A stretch of 64,000 nt of DNA. It comes from Ephemerocybe angulata (Eukaryota > Basidiomycota > Agaricomycetes > Agaricales > Psathyrellaceae). The stretch spans positions 496,001 through 560,000 of the forward strand of contig JAACJK010000110.1 of NCBI GenBank assembly GCA_013368325.1, in the 5' to 3' direction. The notes under the pieces are model-generated. The model did no database searches. It saw only the letters and a list, made by a program, of their open reading frames with translations, and had not been told where the DNA came from. This document shows, piece by piece, positions 12,010 to 23,402 of this stretch (positions within the stretch are counted from its first letter, which is position 1; each line of letters starts with the position of its first letter). Made by a program: the position numbers and the translations under genes.

Positions 12010-12378
12010 GTACTGGGACGACGCACCTCATAGCCTAACCTGTAAACGACCTCGTAAGGTTCATCGTGTCATAGTGGCCGCAACGCCCGTGCTGCTTCAC
12101 AAGCATTCGCCATCCCGAGTTCGGCTTTGAATCGATGTTGGTGGAGGTTTAGTAATCGCCTTTGCTCGCATGAAGAGAAGCAGCGAAGGAGTGAAGTCAA
12201 GTTCCACATCGGGCGTCAGGGGTTTTGTTCGACCGCCGTGTGAAAGCAGTGATGATTGCCGCCCAAGAAACCGAGGGGTAATCAGGATGACTCAGACAAA
12301 CTCGATCTGCTTGCTTCGAGGTTCGTGCCAGCGTCGGATGAAGGAGACGATCGTCACGAACGACTCGGACACGCGTAC

Positions 12379-12443
12379 CTATTTATGACATTGGACTGCC
12401 CGCCCAGAAACCCGGTGAAACTCCCAACTCCTTTCTCCTGCAT
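12379..12443 (-). pseudogene. Relic of a third Gal80-like gene
   Basis: On the minus strand this 65-nt stretch translates as EKGVGSFTGF then LGGQSNVIN, aligning with EKGVKSFIGL and QGRQSNVIT of copy A: about 13 of 21 residues match. The match ends at a GTACGC donor-like site, the same place where exon 1 ends in copies A and B. No start, flanking coding sequence or later exon is present, so it is a fragment and not a gene. It lies between the two intact copies, pointing to an old three-member array or an unequal crossover. Confidence 0.55.
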
Positions 12444-12606
12444 GCCTAGTTAGGAAACCGCCCCAAAAACGAGGATCCGAACTTCGAAGCGCCTTAAAAG
12501 CGCCCAAGGAAACATTTAACTCAGGATGGTGCAATTCATTCATAGGCATGAGAGTCACGTAGCTGTTAGATTACAAACAAGGAATACGGCTATCGAAGTC
12601 AATGTA

Positions 12607-13946
12607 CTAAAGATCTATCCACCTTCCACCATCGAACAAGCTCGTCTCAATCGCCTCCAGGACCTGACGGTGCTTCGCTGCATCGTGTATATCCATAAAA
12701 TTGCCCCCATTCTCTTTTCCCTTCGAGAATTCCAACCAAGCACTCTTTATGAACGGAACAGGACTCTCGAATGCCTCCCCATCCTCCGCAGTGATCCAGG
12801 GTAACTTCTCCCCATTCAAATAGATATGCTCAGGATCGTGCGCACTGAGGATACTTCCTACAGGCCTTGTGTCGACTTTGATAGTTCCATCTTCCCCATC
12901 GATTTCCCAAAGGAGTTCTGTACGTCCAGGACCAGAGGGGTGTCCAAGACGAATGGTGATGGTGACCCAAGCGCCTGAGTCTCTCAAGACGCCAGTGACG
13001 GTGATGTGGTCTGGGTACTGATTCGGAAGCGTCTTTCCCGTAGGCTCGTGTGTAACGTCGTCCACTACGGCGACAGTAGGGAATAGAATCGTTCCTGAGG
13101 CGCTGACGCGAGATAATGGTCCGAGTGTTTGCAGAAAGATTTCGAGGAAGTGTGCAAGCACCGAACTGACAAGGGTGACCTCTAATGTGTCTGATTGAGC
13201 TAAAATGTGGAGGAGAAGAGATGGACAAGACGAACTGCTGTTCTTTTCGACAACATGGGCATAGCTTGCAATGATGTTTGGTGCGAAGATGCCCATTGAC
13301 CGAGGGATCAAGAGGTTCTACAACAGGAATTCCATTGAGCCGGAGCACGAAGGTATGATTGTGTTTTTTACGAACCACATTGGTGGAAAGAAGTCTTCCA
13401 ACCTTTCCAGCTTCGAAAAGCTTCTTGAGCTGCATTTTATGGGGTGTCAACATGAACCTTTTACACAGTCATGAAAGTAGTTTGTTTTACCTTTTTTATA
13501 ACATTGGTTTGTCTACCTTGAAGCCCAACAAGACTTTTGACACCCTTCTCGTGCGCTAACCGTGCCAGTTCCAGTGTATCCTCCACGCCCTTTCCGGCCT
13601 GCCACTCCAAGAAAAATGGCTTTCCATGGGCGATGGCTTTCTCGGCAATGCTCCTGTGATAATTAGGCTTCACGGCTATTGCGAGAAGATCCACGTCGGG
13701 ATCAGACAAAATCTGTTCAACGTCTCCGTGGTACGCCTTGACATCGTGGCCGAAGTATTCAGAGTATTTCTTTGCAGAAGCTGCTGCAGATTCAGCGTTT
13801 GTCGTGGAGATCGCGACCACTTTGAACTGCTTCCTGACTTCAGGGTCAAGGAGAGACGGAGCGATGGCTCCGGATGCCCAGCCTCCAGCAGAGAGCCCGA
13901 CAAAGCCAATCCTAACAGGTCCGTTTGGGGTAGAAGGAGTAGACAT
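12607..13946 (-). CDS. Gal80-like GFO/IDH/MocA family protein, copy B
   Basis: Four exons, 13946..13491, 13429..13376, 13317..13236 and 13181..12607, giving 388 residues. Start ATG at 13946. It has the same order of motifs as copy A: VRIGFVGLSAGGWA (dinucleotide fold), FLEWQAGKG, GVKSLVGLQGRQTNV and a C-terminal RHRQVLEAIETSLFDGGRW. Two intron donors are the less common GTTCGT. In the Rossmann turn copy B has SAGGW where copy A and yeast Gal80 have AKGW, a possible functional difference. Likely an NAD(P)-binding regulator or oxidoreductase in sugar metabolism; substrate unknown. Confidence 0.8.
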
Positions 13947-14007
13947 TGTGAAGTTGAGTTGAGAGGTGGGTCGAAGGTTGGAGGAGGACTCGCAGAGGAA
14001 TAGGTCC

Positions 14008-14015
14008 TACTTATA
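14008..14015 (-). promoter_or_regulatory. Possible TATA box of Gal80-like copy B
   Basis: On the minus strand TATAAGTA lies about 62 bp upstream of the ATG at 13946, a plausible core-promoter distance for a fungal gene with a short leader. Confidence 0.4.
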
Positions 14016-14840
14016 CAGCCAGAGACTGAGGTCACATATCTCGAGAACGTGAGATAGCTCGCTCAGATAGCATAGTACTTACGGTGGGGCTTGGTCGAGG
14101 ATGAGAATATATCCTAAATTTAGACGTGTCAAAAGCATGCAATGTCTGAGTGGAAGCTGTCTGTTCGACGTATTGTAAAGCGGTGGTAAAGCTCAAAAGA
14201 GGTCAGTTTTGGGGGCAATTTTGAATTCGCTGACTGGCCGCAGTAGGGTGACATCGTCGATCCTTGGAAGTTGCTCCAGCCGACGATGACGGGACCAGAA
14301 GGGCATGATAGTGTACCACTTCGACGATTAATCCAGTCAGCGTGTCAGTCAGCAAACTATTGCAAGGCCAAATCGGCCTGAAATCAGCGTCTTGGAGCTG
14401 GCCACAGGATGAGAGCCCGTTGTGAGTAGGGCGCCTCGGCCAGTGAGCGTGAGTTAGAGGACCAAGAAGGACATGTAAGAGGAATCGTGCGAACATCCGG
14501 GTTGGCCGACGGATTTGATGAGCGACTCGTTTCCTCAAACCACCACTATCCGCTACTATCCAATCCAACGCAGAACATTACAACGTCCCGGCGACTAGAA
14601 TTCAAATCTTGCTGCTGGAGGTACTCATCTGTTTGGAATATCTCATTTGCTGCTTACTCGTTTCCTCGAGAGAAACTGGACAATGCCGTAAAGCGCGGGA
14701 CCAGCTAACAGTGGGAACTTGCCACTGTGTGCAATAGTGACTCGGTCGATGAGATACGCTACGGCCTCTGGGGCGTCGTGGGCAGGGAAGACAAGGAAAT
14801 CAAGCAGGGTCTGCCTGGGTTAGCTTCGCTAGCTGGAAGG

Positions 14841-14871
14841 CTGTTTGGTCGAGGGCACCTCGACCAAACAG
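14841..14871. repeat. Perfect 14-bp inverted repeat (hairpin 1)
   Basis: CTGTTTGGTCGAGG (14841-14854), 3-nt loop, then its exact reverse complement (14858-14871). The sequence TGTTTGGTCGAGGGC recurs at 54914 inside another, imperfect hairpin. It lies about 250 bp upstream of the dioxygenase copy 2 start. It could be a small mobile palindrome, a protein-binding site or an RNA hairpin. Confidence 0.7.
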
Positions 14872-14912
14872 CGGCAGGTGCTGACGCCTGGGCCTGCCGC
14901 TCTCCCATCCTC

Positions 14913-14937
14913 GGATGTTAGCCACAGGCTAACATCC
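14913..14937. repeat. Perfect 11-bp inverted repeat (hairpin 2)
   Basis: GGATGTTAGCC, loop ACA, GGCTAACATCC. It lies 42 bp after hairpin 1, in the leader or promoter region of dioxygenase copy 2. Confidence 0.7.
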
Positions 14938-15119
14938 ATGCATCACTCGGGACGTCCGACGCACCTTTCAAGTTCACCAACGACTATTTCTTCCCTCCTC
15001 TAACCGTAAAGCCCCCCACCTACCGCCATACACGACATACAACAAGCCTTCATTGGGCATTGAGCATTGACCTGAGATAGCACTACAACCGTCTTTTGAC
15101 TCGAAATTCTCGTGGGGCG

Positions 15120-16769
15120 ATGATTCGCCTCAACCCAAGCTACGCCGGCTGGGTTAGTGGAAGAAAGCTCCTTCGTCTCCCCTTTATCCTTCGCTCTCTA
15201 CCTGGTCACCACCGAAGATTGTTTTCTGGTCAGAAAGAAGCGCCCAAAACGACCGGAGACGTGGACGCTGGCGTCTCACCACCTGTCGACTTGGATGTAG
15301 TCAAGGCCCTCCTTCATCGAGTGCGTGAGAGCACAGAGAAGCTGGCCGGAAATCGACACTGTTATGGTACATATCCCTTGACTAAGACAATCGGTGGTCT
15401 TGCCTATCGCAAAACCTCGACAGGTCCTGACGCGGGGTGAGTACCTCCTTAATCACCCTTCCCGCAATGCCCTTACTCAAGGGCTCCGTTACACGTATTA
15501 GATGGCTGGATTTTACTGGGCGCATTCCTAAGCAGGACCTGGAAGATTTGGTCCAAGCTTGTGACCCCGCCACCTTCGGACGTGGAAATAAAGACGTCCT
15601 GGACCCCTCTTACCGCCGGGCCTGGAAGTTAGATACATCCCGCTTCGCTTCCCAATTTGACGTAGTTAAGTCAGGTCTTTTGGAGGTCATCCACGATGAA
15701 CTTCTTCGCTATGGCGACAGCTCCCTCAAGATCGATGCGCAGTTGTACAAGCTAAATGTCTACGGTATGTTTAATTCCTCTGGTCTGCTTAGTATCCAAC
15801 TAGAACTAATAAATTCCAGGACCCGGTTCTCATTTCAAGTCCCATCTCGACACTCCGAGAAGCGATATCATGTTTGGCAGCCTTGTGGTCGTCCTTCCAA
15901 CAACCCACGTCGGAGGAGACCTAGTCTTGCGCTATAAGGAGAACACCGCCTGGACGTTCGAATCATCAAAGCTCGTAGGCGAAGCGGAAGGCACGCAGGG
16001 TACCCCTCGTCTCGCTTGGGCTGCATTCTTCAGCGACATTGAGCACGAAGTGTCCGTTGTGGAGTCGGGATATCGAGTGAGCCTTACCTACAACCTCAAC
16101 TACACCGACAACTCCTCCGCCCCATCTCTTCCCGCGTCTCAGCCAACTGCAGAAGAGGCGAACCTCAAGAAGGCATTGAGAGATCTCCTCGCTTCGCCAG
16201 ATGTCCTGCTCGACGGCGGTGCCTTGGGCTTTGGCCTAACATACAAATATCCCATCCCTCTGACGACAGAAGACATCGACTTCGTACCTCTCGCCAGGCG
16301 TCTAAAGGGGACAGATGCAGTCCTTAAACGCATATGCAGCGATTTCAATCTGGAGTGCCAAGTGATGGGTTTATACGATTACCAGGATGAAGAATGTGAC
16401 GTGGACCCGGGGGCACCATACCGCGTATATCTGACGCCCAAGGCACTTCCAATTGGAGCATGGGACGATGAAGACATAGGGAGCCTTCTCGAGACTTTGA
16501 ACGACCCTAAGAACTTCAGAGTATTGGATGCCACGAGGCCACTCCAACCTCAGATCGACGTCAAGTCAGCTGACTATATCGAGGCTGATCCAACTACGGC
16601 AATTGCTTTGCTGTGGGCCACTCCTTCCAATGACCTCGTCTCTGTCCCTACACCCATTATGGCTTATGGAAACCAAACCGAAGTCGATTGGAGATATGCA
16701 AATTTGGTGCTTGTAGCTATCGTCCCACCGTACAAGGACCGTCTGGGGCATATCGCAGGAAACAGTTGA
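15120..16769 (+). CDS. Fe(II)/2-oxoglutarate dioxygenase-like protein, copy 2
   Basis: Three exons, 15120..15436, 15502..15764 and 15820..16769, giving 509 residues. Metal and cosubstrate residues are intact: HFKSHLD (H202, D204), IEHEV (H269) and GYRVSLTYN (R279). Both introns sit at the same codon and phase as in copy 1, and exon 2 is 263 nt in both. Unlike copy 1, the first ATG adds about 45 residues rich in Arg, Leu and Ser with no acidic residue until GQKEAPK, ending near RRLFSGQ. This looks like a mitochondrial presequence, so the two copies may act in different compartments. The start is the first in-frame ATG; a downstream start is not available before the shared core. Confidence 0.8.
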
Positions 16770-17180
16770 CGAGGGAATACGTACAGTACTTAGTTTGGGT
16801 GAACCAGCTCTGTCGGCTCAATTGAATGGTCTTGTATCATGTAGGATGCATTACAGTGAACACACCGGTGGAAGTAGCCTGAACCATTGGGGAGAAAAAA
16901 GATGACGAAGCTCTGAGGCCGGAGCGAGGCCTGTGGCCTCTGGACTGGAAGTGTATTATAGTGCAATGCGATCTTCCGGCTTTGATATGAACAAGTTGGT
17001 TTCTATGGAGAACTACAAGGGCGATGGCTCATGTGAGTAGGGTACAAGATAGAGGTGCAGTGACTCGGAATACAGGCCGACAAGAAATGGTACAATGATA
17101 TGGAACACAGTAAAGATGACATTCAAAATGAGATGCAACGAAGCAGTGAAATGTGAAAACAAGTCTGCTTTGACAAAGGC
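16770..17180. other. Convergent 3' region, no gene seen
   Basis: 411 bp between the stop codons of dioxygenase copy 2 (plus) and the RNA-dependent RNA polymerase gene (minus). It should hold both 3' ends. Confidence 0.5.
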
Positions 17181-20100
17181 TCAGAAAACTACGGTTTCAG
17201 GCCCTAGCGTCTTGGCCAATACCTTCACTGCAGAAGAAGAGACGGTTTTGCACTCATCAATCTCCCGAATTGAAGGAGCGATACCACAAGCCTTCGCCTT
17301 GATGGTGCAAAGGCCCCTGAACGCCACGGACCATGGGAAAGCACCTTTCGGCTTGTTCTCAACCTCCTGGCAGTAGGCATAGGACGCCTTGATCTCCTCG
17401 AAGTTCGACGAGAAAAACCGAGGAGCGACCGCCAGATCCGAGCTGTACGTCTTCGCCGCCTGGAGCATCTCGTCCATTTGGTCAGATTTGTTTTTCGACC
17501 CGCCCTTCTTCTTCGCCTTGCTCTTCGAAGGAGTCCCAAACAGCTGTTCATGTTGCTCCCGAGCCTTCATCGTCCCGAATTTCTTCACGAATTCGTCCCT
17601 GGCAGCATTAACGTGGGCCCGGATGCCTCTCAGTTCCTCATCTAAGAGCTGGCCGGCATAGCCTTCCCCTTGGAGCACCTCGATCTGCTTGAATACCGGA
17701 TCGTCCTTCGGTTTGAAACGAGCTCGGTCAGTCAGATCGCGGGCTTCGCGCTGCTTGGCGTACAACGTCTGGGCGAGCTGAAGGGCATCCTGGTAGGGTT
17801 TCTGCAGGTCGCGGTCAATGAGTCTATCTGGGTTCCTTCCCTTCAAACCTGCATTGACGGCTTCATCAAATCGCACCATAAACTCTTTGTGTATGGCTTC
17901 TCCTTCCGCTTGAAGGTCTTTGAGGATCCCCATCGGCTCGGGTTTCGATCCGTACTTTTTCTGGTCCTCCTCGAAGACGCCAGGGCGGAGGCGAAGGCCA
18001 GTCTTGCTGGCATCCAAGAGCGCGTTGAAGCTAAACAGCGTGCCGAGAGGTGTAAAGGATCAGTGTGATTGGAGGTATGTCAGTTTCGGCGGGCACTTAC
18101 ATATATGCCAGCCGGACTGTGTCTTCGTGTGAGTATCCGATCTTTGCAACTGCATTGTCGTGGAACATGGAGTACAGTCCCTTCTGAGGAGATACGAGGT
18201 CGGCCAGGATGTGGACCTCGTACGCCCTCATCGCATCTGCCGGGGACATAGAAGCGGTCCGGGAACAGAATGAGTGCACGGATTCCACCTTCTTGACGAA
18301 AGCCTCTGTCCAGTCCTTAGTCGAGACTGTCAGCGGCTTGTTAGAGAAATGCCGAACAATTTCTGGATCTCTGAACACGTTCACGATATCTTCATAAGAT
18401 TAAGCAGGGGATCAGAAACATTGATGAAGCCGGGAAACTCACCGCCATCCATATCTAAAGTAATATAATATGATCAGCCTTCATCTAGAAGCGCAAGTCG
18501 CCACCGACATACCTCCACCACTGAGTAAACTGGGAAGACTGGTCTTCCCTCTGACCGAGACGATGATGACGTCCGTGTACTGCGCAAATTCTGCAATATC
18601 GACAGCGAAGACCTAAAACCTATATGTCAGTTTGTTGATCTATGCGAGTCTGTTTGACAACGTACTCGCTGCAAATCGGACGCAAGGCGCATAGGGTAGC
18701 GCCCGACCTATCGACAGGCTATTAGAATGGGAATTATCATGAGAATGGAAAGCTACGTACGACGACCTCGCCTGTGATAACGTGGTAAGCGAGTTCACTG
18801 TCGCGGTCCTTCATAGGCTGCGATGACCGAAAATAAATTTCGTTTTCCTTCAGCAACCCCTGCGGGTTGTTCTCATTTGCCGAAGGATCTAAAGGAAACT
18901 CGTATTAAGGGCTGGAAGCAAATACACCCCAGAGCACAGCTGGTACACACCTGGGATAATCCAAGCGGCAATCGAGTCCAACAGAGGAATACGGTATTTC
19001 TCAACCGCCGTCTTAACCAACGTTTCGATTATCATCTTCAACTTGAACTGCATCGTATAAGACTCTTCTGGGCGAAACCCAGCTTGAATGAGCTCAAGAA
19101 CGAGCTCGTGTATGCTGAGTGGGGCTAAGCAAAGTCAATAACGATGTCACTTGAAACAAATAAAAGTCGCTCACCGCCACTATACGGATTCCTCCCCGTA
19201 TACGTCAACGGCTCCTCTTCCTCCTCCTCCTCCACTTCCTCAACGTCCTCCGCCCTCCACTCCGCTCCCGTCAGCCCCAACACCCGACTCGCCCCACCAG
19301 CTATCCTCGCAGCCCTCGCCGAGCTTACACCTCCCGCCTTATTAACAGAATTATACAGTAACGCCATGCTATGCCACTGGAGGAGTGGATCCACTAGGTT
19401 ACGCAAGCCCTCGTTGAATAGCTTTATGATTGTTTCACTCGGGACACCGTTGAAATGCATGTTAAGAATGCTCTGCGTCGATAGTGCAATATTCGACGAC
19501 GCCCTCGACGGACCAACGAGTTCGAAGATGCGGTGCGCGCGGTCGAGAGTGGGGTTCTTGATCTTATTCTGTGACGCGCGGATCCAGATGCGTGGTGTGG
19601 CGGAGGTATCGGTGGGGTGCCGGACCCACAAGCCTTTCGAGCCGTCGAATCGACCTTGGAGGGCAGTGGGGGCGCTTTCGTACCCCATGCGTCGGGTGAT
19701 GATCGTGAGGGCGGCGAGGTTGATGAACCCGCATCCGTCGGTCATGATCTTCTCGGCTGGGGCACCGGGCTTTCCTTTGGGCCAGTCTTCCGAGTCTGTG
19801 GACAGAGACGTGAGTGTATGTTATAGGCGGCGAGGAGGTGGAAGCGTACAAATGTCGTCAATGAATATGATGTTTTCTTTCTCGAAGAGTACCACGGGGA
19901 CGGTGTTCGATAGGCCCAAGGCATAGCGCGTGACAAACTTGCTAATAGCCTGGTGTCGGAGAGAGTCGTCAGTAGAGAATCGCTGGGATCGAGGGCTTAC
20001 ATACTTGCTTCATATTGAGAGCCATGGGGTTGTGCCACTCCATAAACTCTACAAATGAAAGCCGATGCTGATCCCCGCACCATTCCTGCGGCTGTCGCTC

Positions 20101-22109
20101 ATAGTCCTGGTTACCCTCGATCATATACACACTCCCATCCTTTACGTGGAACGGAATATACGTCCTCCCAAGAAGGACGAACCTTTGAGCTAGGTACGCC
20201 TTGATCTTATCTGAGATCGCGCTGTCCTCCAACAACGTCTTCGGAACGCGGATTTGAATGACCCTTCTCGAGCTAAGTTTCCGCGCAAATCTGTGCGACC
20301 GGCGGTTTTCGAAGGGTTCCAACACGAGCTTGAATTTGCCGCGTTTTTCCTCCTTCAGGCGTGCGAGCTGCTGGACCTGACCTCCGTGCCAGTCCGGGAC
20401 ACCATCCCACTCTCCCATGAGACCTTCGCCTCGACCTATGTTCTCAATGATCGCCGCTTGCTCACGGTCGAGTTCGGCCCTGAAAGGGTGGTTCGTTAGT
20501 CGAATGATAAACCATGCAGAAAACAGATGGTGTGTACACACCAAACTCTCGCGTCCGTCGCACTGCTCGCCTCCTTCCCCAGCATGATCTTGGCGACTTG
20601 AGGCCCCACATCCTTGTTGGATCCCTTCAGCCTGTCCGCTTTCGCTATAACTTCCTCCCATGTCCACAGGCCGTTGCTCTCCCCACGAGCGAGCTGGAAC
20701 TGGACTCCCCATGCGATCTGTAGGGCGTCTAACTTGGCTTGCGCCACAGGATCGTGCGAAATGATGCACGCCTCCAGGTCAGTCGCAAGGGGACGCTGAA
20801 GGAAAGCTTTGACATCTGCGTCTGAAAGGGTGGCCTCCGGTGGTAGTGCTGGTTTCGGGGCTTGAGGTTCCGAGATAGAACGAGGGAGAGGAGGTGCTTG
20901 AGGTTTAGGAGATTCGACGAGATAGGTTGGTTGCGAGAAGGCGTCGGGGTTCTTGGGCCGAGTCGGAGGGGTAAATTTCCGATAGGCAGAAGCAAGAGCG
21001 GGAGAAGTGGACGAAGATGGTTTAGACTGGGTCTCCGAAACGGGAGACCTGCGCTCTTTCCCTGCTCGGGCGCTACCCGGGTTATTCTCTGTCACCAGGC
21101 TGGGTGATTGTGACTGTGATTTGACATGGTCGAGCAGCAGGGTGGGGTATGAGGCAGACGCTTTCGAAGACCGGGATTTGGGGGGCTTCGCGGGGTTCGA
21201 AACCGCGGATGTAGACGAAGATCCTTTCGAATCCGTCAAGTCCGCGATTGACTTTGACTGGGACTGCGAGCCTAATGACGAGAAGCTCGTCGCGTTCGAG
21301 CGCGTGAAGCCAGAGTTCTGTCGTGGAATGGGTGAATCGAATATTGTGTCATCTTCGAGGTCAGCTGTTGGTGATAGATACGTCAATGATACTGGAATTA
21401 ATGAATGATAACGGTCGACGTACTCGCTGTGTCAGTCGTGTCGCCACCATCACTGTCAGAGTCTGGAATTGTGACTGTTGGTAGCTGGTCCCTGTGTCGC
21501 AAAGGCCTGACGATGGACGGAGTCTTCGTCGGGCTCAGGCGAATACTATCCATCCTCGAGCTAATGGTGTCCACAAAGCTCTGGGACTGAGTGGATGAGA
21601 TCGACGAGATCGAAGAGCTATTTCCAACTTCGCGTAACGGACGTGGGGAGCCTGTGCCTGCATGACATTCATTATATTGACACAAGATGGTGAAAGTGAC
21701 GACGGGCTCCTTACCTCCGGGAGAACTAACGTTGGGGGTACCCCGTTGCCTGGCAGGGAAACGGCGTATCGTTGAGATAGATTCTGGCGCTTCGGCCGAA
21801 GCTGCAGACCGAGGAGTGCTGTGTTCGCGCTCGTCGCGTTCTCGCTCCCTCATCCTTTCACTTGGACTTTCAGTCATAAAGGAAACAGGATGAGGGATCC
21901 TTAGAGGGGGGAGTCTCTTCCCTGTTGAGAGTGTTATCAGCCATTGAGTGATTATCGTTGAAGCTCTTACCTGGTGTTGAGTTTGGAGGACGATCTGAAT
22001 CCTCGGTAGTGGTATACGGGGTCTCCCCTAGCGATTGATAGTCGCTGCCGTCCGAGGACGTCGATGAATGGGCCTTTGTCAAAGGGATGGGTCGTGCTTT
22101 TAGCACCAT
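17181..22109 (-). CDS. RNA-dependent RNA polymerase (QDE-1/RDR family)
   Basis: Fourteen exons: 22109..21971, 21921..21715, 21657..21424, 21364..20542, 20479..20005, 19949..19850, 19795..19175, 19124..18951, 18888..18761, 18707..18666, 18612..18513, 18454..18443, 18389..18101 and 18030..17181, continuously in frame, 1397 residues, close to Neurospora QDE-1. The first ~250 residues are Ser/Pro-rich and look disordered. The catalytic part shows DGCGFI (679), LQGRFDGSKGLWV and the metal-binding loop GGDMDGD with DxDGD at 1015-1019, then LDASKTGLRLR. Exon 12 is only 12 nt and carries the middle of the DMDGD loop. By family it makes double-stranded RNA for RNA silencing. Start chosen at 22109 (ACCATGG context); an ATG at 22196 is an alternative. 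Divergent from CDC31. Confidence 0.9.
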
Positions 22110-22538
22110 GGTAAAGCTGAGGAAAGGAGAAACGACCCCCAATTCACTCACCCTTAATAAGGCCCATCCACTGGAACTGGCACACTTCTTTGACATGTGC
22201 CGGCAAGTCCAATATTGGACCCAGTGTGAATTAGGGTATCACGTAGAAGGGTATATCGATTCGTAATGTGCGAGTAAAGGGGTATATAGATGCGCAGTAG
22301 ATAGATTAGAAGGTGATAAGAAAAGGCGCTCGCAGGCGCTTCGGAGCGTCCGACGCACGAAGCAAGGTCGACGCGAAAAGGCAAACTTGAAGCGATCCCA
22401 GCCGTGACAGTTGAACCGCGTGACGCGCAGTCACGGGACCAGTGACCATCAATCAAAGCGTGACTGAGCTCAAGCTCGATGGCGCTGCGTTCGACAACGT
22501 TGTTTACGATCACGACTGCTTCTTCAACCTCGACCACC
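22110..22538. promoter_or_regulatory. Shared divergent promoter region, RdRP and centrin
   Basis: 429 bp between the two start codons, transcribed in opposite directions. No clear TATA box is seen on either side. Short GC-rich palindromic words are present but not diagnostic. Confidence 0.4.
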
Positions 22539-23178
22539 ATGTACGCATCGTCTGCCGTTCAGAGAGCCAAGAGGCGCTCGCATAACCGCCCAGAACTATC
22601 CGAAGAGCAGAAACAGGAGATCAAGGAGGCTTTCGAGCTCTTCGACACGGACAAGGATGGATGTGTGGACTACCACGAGTTGAAAGTCGCGATGCGCGCG
22701 CTGGGATTCGACATGAAGAAGGCCGAAGTACTCAAGATCCTGAGAGACCATGACAAGACGAATCACGGCCTAATGGATTTTGAAGATTTCGCGAAAGTTA
22801 GTGAGTTGAAGTTCCTGCTTCCATACAATATGCTTCCTTGCTTTTTCGCGTTCGTGACTTTCTGATCTGTTCTCTATTTCTGCTGCACAGTGAGCGAAAA
22901 GATCCTTGCGCGGGACCCAATCGAGGAGATTCGACGCGCTTTCCAACTGTTCGACGACGATGGCACAGGAAAGATCAGTGTGCGGAACCTGCGTCGTGTA
23001 GCGAAGGAAATCGGCGACCGGCTAGAGGATGATGAACTGTGCGTTTCTACATGCTCTCATTCGCGTTTTCTGCTGAAGCCTTTGGCACAGGCAAGCTATG
23101 ATCGACGAGTTCGACCTGGATGGAGATGGCGAAATCAACGAGCAGGAGTTCCTCGCCATTATGACTGACGAGGCATGA
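22539..23178 (+). CDS. CDC31: Centrin (Cdc31-type EF-hand protein)
   Basis: Three exons, 22539..22800, 22891..23038 and 23091..23178, giving 165 residues (yeast Cdc31 has 161). EF-hand loops: EF1 [12 protein letters not shown] (36-47) complete; EF2 around 70-82 degenerate; EF3 [12 protein letters not shown] (109-120) lacking the final Glu, as in yeast Cdc31; EF4 [12 protein letters not shown] (145-156) complete. The linker [19 protein letters not shown] is typical of Cdc31. Role by family: Ca2+-binding component of the spindle pole body half-bridge, also found in nuclear-pore mRNA export and DNA-repair complexes. The ATG at 22539 (ACCATGT) is preferred; an in-frame ATG at 22479 would add 20 atypical residues. 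Confidence 0.92.
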
Positions 23179-23402
23179 TAGCCACGGTACCCGTTTACTC
23201 TGTACCCCTTTTTATCGCTCGTATTTATGCCTTGTTCTGTTGTTTTGACTAAAGCTGTCTCTTCTTTCTGATATGTAAGTCGCCCCTCCGCTTCTCAGCT
23301 TCCATTCACTCAAAGTCGACTTCCAGAACGTGTATTATGCCCAAAATGTACTACCATACCACCAGATAATCCCATCCCTAGTACTATTCACGGACACTCC
23401 AC

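Larger units (their letters stand above)
13947..15119. other. Divergent intergenic region with hairpins
   Basis: 1.17 kb between Gal80-like copy B and dioxygenase copy 2, transcribed away from each other. No gene is supported. Three inverted repeats cluster at 14841-14937: two listed separately and a weaker GGCAGG/CCTGCC pair (14873-14898). Confidence 0.5.
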
